Shown here: positions 52,005-55,683 of the stretch, one piece after another | Layout: each line of letters begins with the position of its first letter | How positions within the stretch are numbered: position 1 is the first letter of the stretch | NCBI GenBank assembly: GCA_030831125.1 | Contig: JAURLQ010000099.1 | Coordinates: forward strand, 1 to 55,683 | Origin: Gammaproteobacteria bacterium | Lineage (GTDB): Bacteria; Pseudomonadota; Gammaproteobacteria; Pseudomonadales; Pseudohongiellaceae | DNA: 55,683 nt | Direction of reading: 5' to 3' | Program-made: the position numbers and the translations under genes | The notes under the pieces: model-generated | Databases searched by the model: none | Seen by the model: only the letters and a program-made list of their open reading frames with translations | Told to the model about the DNA's origin: nothing

Positions 52005-53032
52005 AAACAATCATTTCACTGCTGATTCTCGCCAGCTTCCATCATGCAGTACTTGCCCAGCATCAGCATGAAGTTGAACCTGATGTTGTACCGACTGCTG
52101 CAGACCCCCATGCAGGTCACAGCATGCCAACACCAGCAGAAACCATGGCCACACCAGATGTACCAGACCCACATGCCGGCCATGAAATGCCTGGCATGAT
52201 CATGCAACAGCAGATGCCAGTGGCAAACATGGATGCACACACTGACCACGTCATGCCGGGGACCAGCGGCATGCAGATGTCCATGCCGGAAGAAGAGTCT
52301 CCCGCTCCCCCGGCAGCCTTCAGTGGTCCGGAACATGCTGCCGACCTGATTTTTGATTCCAGTGTAATGGCAGCAGCCAGGGAAGAACTGCGTATAAACC
52401 ATGGTGACTACAATGGTCTGTTCGTCATGGCAGATCGTTTTGAAGTGCAGCACCGCGACCGGAATGAACTGTTGCTGTGGGATGCCCAGGGCTGGTACGG
52501 CACTGATGAAAACCGGCTGTGGCTAAAAACCGAAGGTGAAGCCAGCACTGGCGATGATGAGTTAGAGCTGCAGGCTTTGTGGAGCCATGCCTTCCATCCC
52601 TGGTTCGATTTCCAGAGCGGACTGCGCGTAGACTTTGAAGACGGTTTCGAACGCAGCCATCTGGTCCTGGGCATCCAGGGGCTGATGCCCTATCGCTTTG
52701 AGGTCGATACTGCCCTGTTCCTTTCAGATGCAGGCGAACTCAGCGCACGCATTGAGAGCGAATACGACTGGTGGCTGACGCAGCGACTAATCCTGCAACC
52801 ACGCATTGAACTCAACCTGTCTGCACAGGACATCCCGGAGCAGTCACTCGGCAAAGGACTCGGCAACATGGAAGCCGGCCTCAGACTGCGATACCAGATC
52901 AGAAGGGAATTCGCTCCCTACTTCGGTATTGAATACAGCAGAAAGTTCGGCGCTACAGCAGACTACACCCGCCGCGCAGGTATGAAAACAAGTGACTGGC
53001 ATGCAATGCTGGGTGTGCAGGCCTGGTTCTGA
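52001..53032 (+). CDS. copB: Outer-membrane copper resistance protein CopB
   Basis: 343 residues. Signal peptide (MKTIISLLILASFHHAVLAQ), then about 100 residues of His/Met-rich copper-binding sequence (DPHAGHSMPTPAETM; DPHAGHEMPGMIMQQQMPV), then the CopB beta-barrel (VMADRFEVQHRD; LWSHAFHPWFDFQSGLRVDF; YFGIEYSRKFGAT) ending in VQAWF with a terminal Phe. CopB works with the multicopper oxidase encoded by the overlapping upstream gene to hold copper in the envelope. Confidence 0.95.
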   Translation: MKTIISLLILASFHHAVLAQHQHEVEPDVVPTAADPHAGHSMPTPAETMATPDVPDPHAGHEMPGMIMQQQMPVANMDAHTDHVMPGTSGMQMSMPEEESPAPPAAFSGPEHAADLIFDSSVMAAAREELRINHGDYNGLFVMADRFEVQHRDRNELLLWDAQGWYGTDENRLWLKTEGEASTGDDELELQALWSHAFHPWFDFQSGLRVDFEDGFERSHLVLGIQGLMPYRFEVDTALFLSDAGELSARIESEYDWWLTQRLILQPRIELNLSAQDIPEQSLGKGLGNMEAGLRLRYQIRREFAPYFGIEYSRKFGATADYTRRAGMKTSDWHAMLGVQAWF

Positions 53033-53085
53033 TTCTGATGCAGAACAGTCAGCACAAGTTGCAATCGAGACAATTAACATTGGAG

Positions 53086-53106
53086 TGGTGCCCAGGAGAG
53101 GCACCA
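53086..53106 (+). terminator. Probable terminator hairpin after copB
   Basis: TGGTGCC/GGCACCA forms a perfect 7-bp stem with a 7-nt loop, 53 bp after the copB stop. The T-tract is weak. It also marks the point beyond which base composition changes toward the integrase gene. Confidence 0.45.
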
Positions 53107-53184
53107 TCTAAATATACCAGCCTACCACTATCTTACTGAAAAATAATGACTTTATTCATTAGCCATTAGCTCGCATTCTCATTT

Positions 53185-53207
53185 CTATGATAGAAACTAT
53201 GATAGAA
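53185..53207 (+). promoter_or_regulatory. Direct repeat before the integrase gene
   Basis: CTATGATAGAA occurs twice with a 12-bp period (53185-53195, 53197-53207), ending 7 bp before the integrase ATG and its GGAGA site. The position suits an autoregulatory operator; no direct proof. Confidence 0.4.
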
Positions 53208-53214
53208 TTGGAGA

Positions 53215-54753
53215 ATGGATGTGAATAGAAAAGGCTCTCGAATCAGGTATCACTTTGTTGCTAATGGCAAAGACCATTACTACCAACGCAACTACCCGAC
53301 CGCCCTTCATGGCTATTGTTTAGCCAAAGGTATCAGTAAAAATCATCGACAGCCTTTAGGCATAGCTCCTGATGCCACGCTACATCAAATCACGGCCGCT
53401 GTAGAAGAAGCCAACACCGCTTTTGAGCTCTATATAAAATCCATCACGCAAGGCAATCTTGCCAAGCTCACCGAAATAGAGCGCGTCAAAGCCGCCAAAG
53501 CGTTTCTGGCATCCTGCAATCTTAAGCCCAGCATGCTCTATGTGAATCCTGCCGCCTCGCCCATGGATAAAGAGGTAATGGCAGAGACGGACATGGCGAT
53601 TTCTGAGGCCTTCTTCTCTGATATGGATGAATACGGCAAAGGAGCTTACTGGTTCTATCAGGCAACAAAGGACCCTCAGGAGAGGCAGGGTTACCGCGAT
53701 GAGGTACTGGCGCTCGAGGCAGACAAGCCAGAAGCTCTGCGTGTCCAAAAAGTAGCCTGGCAACTGCTTCATGAGAGCCCCAAATCCCTGCCCACTACCC
53801 TGCTCTTCAGCGATGCTTGGAATGCGTACTGGCCCACAAAGCAATATGACGGAGCCGAGAAACGCCTAATCCGTGCCGCCGACAAGACAAAGTCACGGTG
53901 GCAAAACTTTATCAGTCATGTGGGCGACCAGCCCTTTACGCAAGATAATTGCAACACAGCGCTCGCTAAGTTTTATAAGCATGAACGTCAACGCCCGCGC
54001 GAAGATGGTAAAGCGGGTGTAATTTCAGCTACTGCAGTGCGTCGTAACATGGTAGTGCCTAAAGCTACCTTGAACTATCTCAATGATCTTGAAGGTCTCG
54101 GCTTCCTTATCAAGGCACCACAGGTAAAAGGCCAGTCAAATAGTAAAGAAACCTATGTGTTGACCCAGGAGGAACAGCAGGAGCTTGTCCAATACATCGC
54201 CAATGAAGAAGTACCAGGTTATGCCCAATGGAAAGAGCTGTTCATACTCATTGCCATGCAAACAGGAGCCTATGCTTCTGAGCTACAGCGGGCAGAGCAC
54301 AAACTGTTGGTTTTTGACCCAGAGCTTCCCTATATCGTTCTCTATAAAGAAGCTAAAACCAAGGACCGTCCCCGCGTCGTACCCCTAGTATTTGCCATAG
54401 AGCGTATCCGGCAACTATCTAATATGGTCAAGGATAATAGTGGTCTATTACTGGGAGCCTCTAACGGCCCTGATAGAAAGGATGAAGGGCAATTTTCCAA
54501 TGAAGTAAAGAAACTGCTCGCTTCCATCAATCCCAAAGCAACTGCTCGCTCCTTACGCCATGCCCTTGCTTACAACTTAGACGTAGCTGACATAAGAGAG
54601 TCTGATAAGGCGCTCCTCGGAGGGTGGAGCCCCTCCACCTTCAAGATAAACCCCAACCAATTCCTATATGGCAAACAAGGGGCAGGCAACATGGAGCGTC
54701 TCAGGCAATTAGCAGAAGCATCCAGAGCTGCTCACAGACACTTAATAGACTGA
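53215..54753 (+). CDS. Divergent tyrosine-recombinase (phage integrase) family protein
   Basis: 512 residues. The C-terminal third follows the integrase fold: QTGAYASELQRAEH (box I), KEAKTKDRPRVVPL (beta-hairpin Lys), ARSLRHALAYNL (box II), GGWSPSTF (His/Trp position) and NQFLYG with the candidate nucleophile Tyr. The box-I catalytic Arg is Tyr here, and the first His of box II is Arg, while the second Arg, His and Tyr are kept. Codon use is more AT-rich than in neighbouring genes. No tRNA or att repeat was found beside it. It may be a weakly active or re-purposed recombinase of a genomic island that continues to the right. Confidence 0.75.
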   Translation: MDVNRKGSRIRYHFVANGKDHYYQRNYPTALHGYCLAKGISKNHRQPLGIAPDATLHQITAAVEEANTAFELYIKSITQGNLAKLTEIERVKAAKAFLASCNLKPSMLYVNPAASPMDKEVMAETDMAISEAFFSDMDEYGKGAYWFYQATKDPQERQGYRDEVLALEADKPEALRVQKVAWQLLHESPKSLPTTLLFSDAWNAYWPTKQYDGAEKRLIRAADKTKSRWQNFISHVGDQPFTQDNCNTALAKFYKHERQRPREDGKAGVISATAVRRNMVVPKATLNYLNDLEGLGFLIKAPQVKGQSNSKETYVLTQEEQQELVQYIANEEVPGYAQWKELFILIAMQTGAYASELQRAEHKLLVFDPELPYIVLYKEAKTKDRPRVVPLVFAIERIRQLSNMVKDNSGLLLGASNGPDRKDEGQFSNEVKKLLASINPKATARSLRHALAYNLDVADIRESDKALLGGWSPSTFKINPNQFLYGKQGAGNMERLRQLAEASRAAHRHLID

Positions 54754-55385
54754 CGTCATAATAATGCTTGTCAGTAACTCAAGCCTCCAGCGCCTCTGTA
54801 CGCCCTCCTGAAGCCCTCCAAAGCCCTATCCCAAACACTCAAGCCGGGGTCTAAACAGCCCCGGGGGAGGGGCATCACAGCCTTACACTGTTTCTGTACA
54901 TGTCCATATACAAAGTAGGGGTTTGCGGCAAAGTTGCCGTTGGTCTGGTCAAGCTGAGGAGTTAGGGGGGAGGGACTGAAATTTCCCCATCAAACCCGGC
55001 GCTGCAACACCCTGTGGCACGTGAGCACCGATATCACCTAATGCGATTGAGCTGTTAAACCAGGAGCAGAACTGATCGGATTATCAGTCCTGATAGGGAT
55101 GCCTGGGCTTGTTGTTCTTGTTGAATTTTTTGCGTCTAGTTGAAAAATGGATTCTGTCGATAAAATTCCTGAAACGAAAGAGAATTTATAATTCTGGGGT
55201 GCTGCGCACTCACTGTCTGCTGTGACTAAGCTCTTGGCGAATGGTAAAGGATTGATATCCGTCTTAAACCAAAAGATAGACGTTACCAGAGGTCTGTGCA
55301 TTCAAATAATAGTAAGTAGATGTCACAAAAATAAAAAACCGGCAGACAAGCTGCCGGTTCCAAGTATAAAAGCTTGAGAATAAAT
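54754..55385. other. 632-bp non-coding stretch downstream of the integrase
   Basis: No credible gene. A CCGGGG/CCCCGG hairpin with a 9-nt loop lies at 54844-54864 and may end integrase transcription, though without a T-tract. An 87-codon frame on the minus strand (55038-55301) lacks a family match or convincing start. The right end holds the terminator of the Gly/Pro-repeat gene. No att-type repeat pair was recognised. Confidence 0.55.
55333..55359 (-). terminator. Intrinsic terminator of the Gly/Pro-repeat protein gene
   Basis: On the minus strand the stem AACCGGCAG/CTGCCGGTT with a 5-nt loop is followed directly by TTTTTT. It starts 26 nt after the stop codon at 55388-55386. A textbook Rho-independent terminator. 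Confidence 0.88.
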
Positions 55386-55683
55386 TTAATCATCCATCTC
55401 ATTTAGCATTTCAGCACAATGTGGAGGAAGTGTTGCCAGGATGGCCTGTTTTTCTGCTTCGCTCGGCTCTTCTTTAGGAAATCCTCCACTTGGGATGCAC
55501 TCTGGTGGTATGTTGGCCATGTCCATTCCTCCTGGAGGAGGTCCGCCATTAGGTCCACCTAGAGGAGGTCCGCCATTAGGTCCACCTGGAGGAGGTCCGC
55601 CATCAGGTCCACCTGGAGGAGGTCCGCCATTAGGTCCACCTGGAGGAGGTCCGCCATTAGGTCCACCTGGAGGAGGTCCGCCA
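55386..55683 (-). CDS. C-terminal part of a Gly/Pro-repeat protein (start beyond window)
   Basis: An open minus-strand frame enters from the right edge and gives 98 residues before TAA at 55388-55386. The first half consists of a nine-residue repeat GGPNGGPPP (one unit with Asp for Asn, one with Leu for Pro). It ends in a non-repetitive tail, MDMANIPPECIPSGGFPKEE and then KQAILATLPPHCAEMLNEMDD, that contains two Cys. A strong terminator follows. I do not recognise the family. The repeat is collagen-like in Gly/Pro content but lacks the strict Gly-X-Y period. Reading frame and terminator make it a real gene; function and location are unknown. Confidence 0.75.
   Translation of the reverse strand, partial: GGPPPGGPNGGPPPGGPNGGPPPGGPDGGPPPGGPNGGPPLGGPNGGPPPGGMDMANIPPECIPSGGFPKEEPSEAEKQAILATLPPHCAEMLNEMDD
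55534..55683. repeat. 27-bp tandem repeat, 5.6 copies, in coding sequence
   Basis: Units of 27 bp start at 55534, 55561, 55588, 55615, 55642 and 55669 (the last cut off by the window edge). They differ by only one or two bases, mostly T/C in the ATTAGG/ATCAGG position. The period is a multiple of three, so copy-number change would lengthen or shorten the encoded GGPNGGPPP array without a frameshift. Confidence 0.92.

Noticed and set aside
55038-55301. 87-codon frame on the minus strand near the right end
   Set aside because: No family resemblance, no convincing ribosome-binding site, low-complexity composition for a protein, and no neighbouring operon; treated as non-coding.
55534-55683. Possible CRISPR or iteron array at the right end
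   Set aside because: The 27-bp units are directly adjacent, without spacers, in one open reading frame; they encode a peptide repeat.

Overview
The window looks like chromosome from an aerobic, probably marine or aquatic gammaproteobacterium. It carries a TonB receptor, DUF6152 and DUF5916 proteins, a thermostable-hemolysin operon, PtsP, SpeA with the carboxynorspermidine-type enzymes, and Cop and Czc metal systems. No rRNA, tRNA or CRISPR was seen, and I cannot name the genus. Genes are densely packed and mostly on the minus strand.

Layout. 1-6.2 kb: a cut-off SnoaL-like secreted protein, a DUF5916 outer-membrane protein, and two copies of a module pairing a secreted protein of unknown function with a DUF6152 protein. 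6.4-14.3 kb: a CzcCBA-type heavy-metal efflux operon with a DUF3240 partner, divergent from an OmpR-type two-component system; the shared promoter region carries TGACA boxes at 11-bp intervals. 14.3-19.1 kb: a glycosyltransferase and an iron-uptake operon (response regulator, kinase, cupredoxin-like protein, FTR1 permease, outer-membrane protein). 19.4-23.7 kb: a tight operon of thermostable hemolysin family protein, AMP-ligase, heme-oxygenase-like diiron enzyme, SDR and TPR protein, which looks like an uncharacterised small-molecule pathway. 23.9-29.6 kb: a frameshifted TonB-dependent receptor, PBP4 (DacB) and a phytoene-desaturase-like flavoprotein. 29.8-34 kb: ptsP, a CDF transporter and a small membrane protein.

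34-41.4 kb: a polyamine cluster (speA, carboxy(nor)spermidine dehydrogenase, carboxy(nor)spermidine decarboxylase, a ureohydrolase homologue with a remodelled active site) whose last gene overlaps a NarX/NarL-type two-component system. 41.5-44.6 kb: MgtE, a soluble MgtE-like N-CBS protein and an MscS-type channel. 44.8-53 kb: a PQQ-dependent alcohol dehydrogenase lipoprotein, then a copper-resistance set (P-type ATPase with a MerR-type promoter, a His/Met/Cys-rich protein, multicopper oxidase CopA, CopB). 53.2 kb to the end: a divergent tyrosine-recombinase-like gene and a Gly/Pro-repeat protein in DNA of different character, probably the edge of a genomic island.

The most unusual non-coding signal is a set of four long intergenic hairpins (511-676, 19200-19316, 32030-32190, 33312-33458). 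Each has stem arms found only at that locus yet perfectly or nearly perfectly complementary. Three share a conserved core and the fourth has the same architecture around a different core. Three of the four also carry a paired GTTTGAA/TTCAAAC box outside the variable arms. The most interesting protein-level candidates are the polyamine operon with its altered ureohydrolase and coupled sensor system, and the hemolysin-ligase-diiron oxygenase operon.
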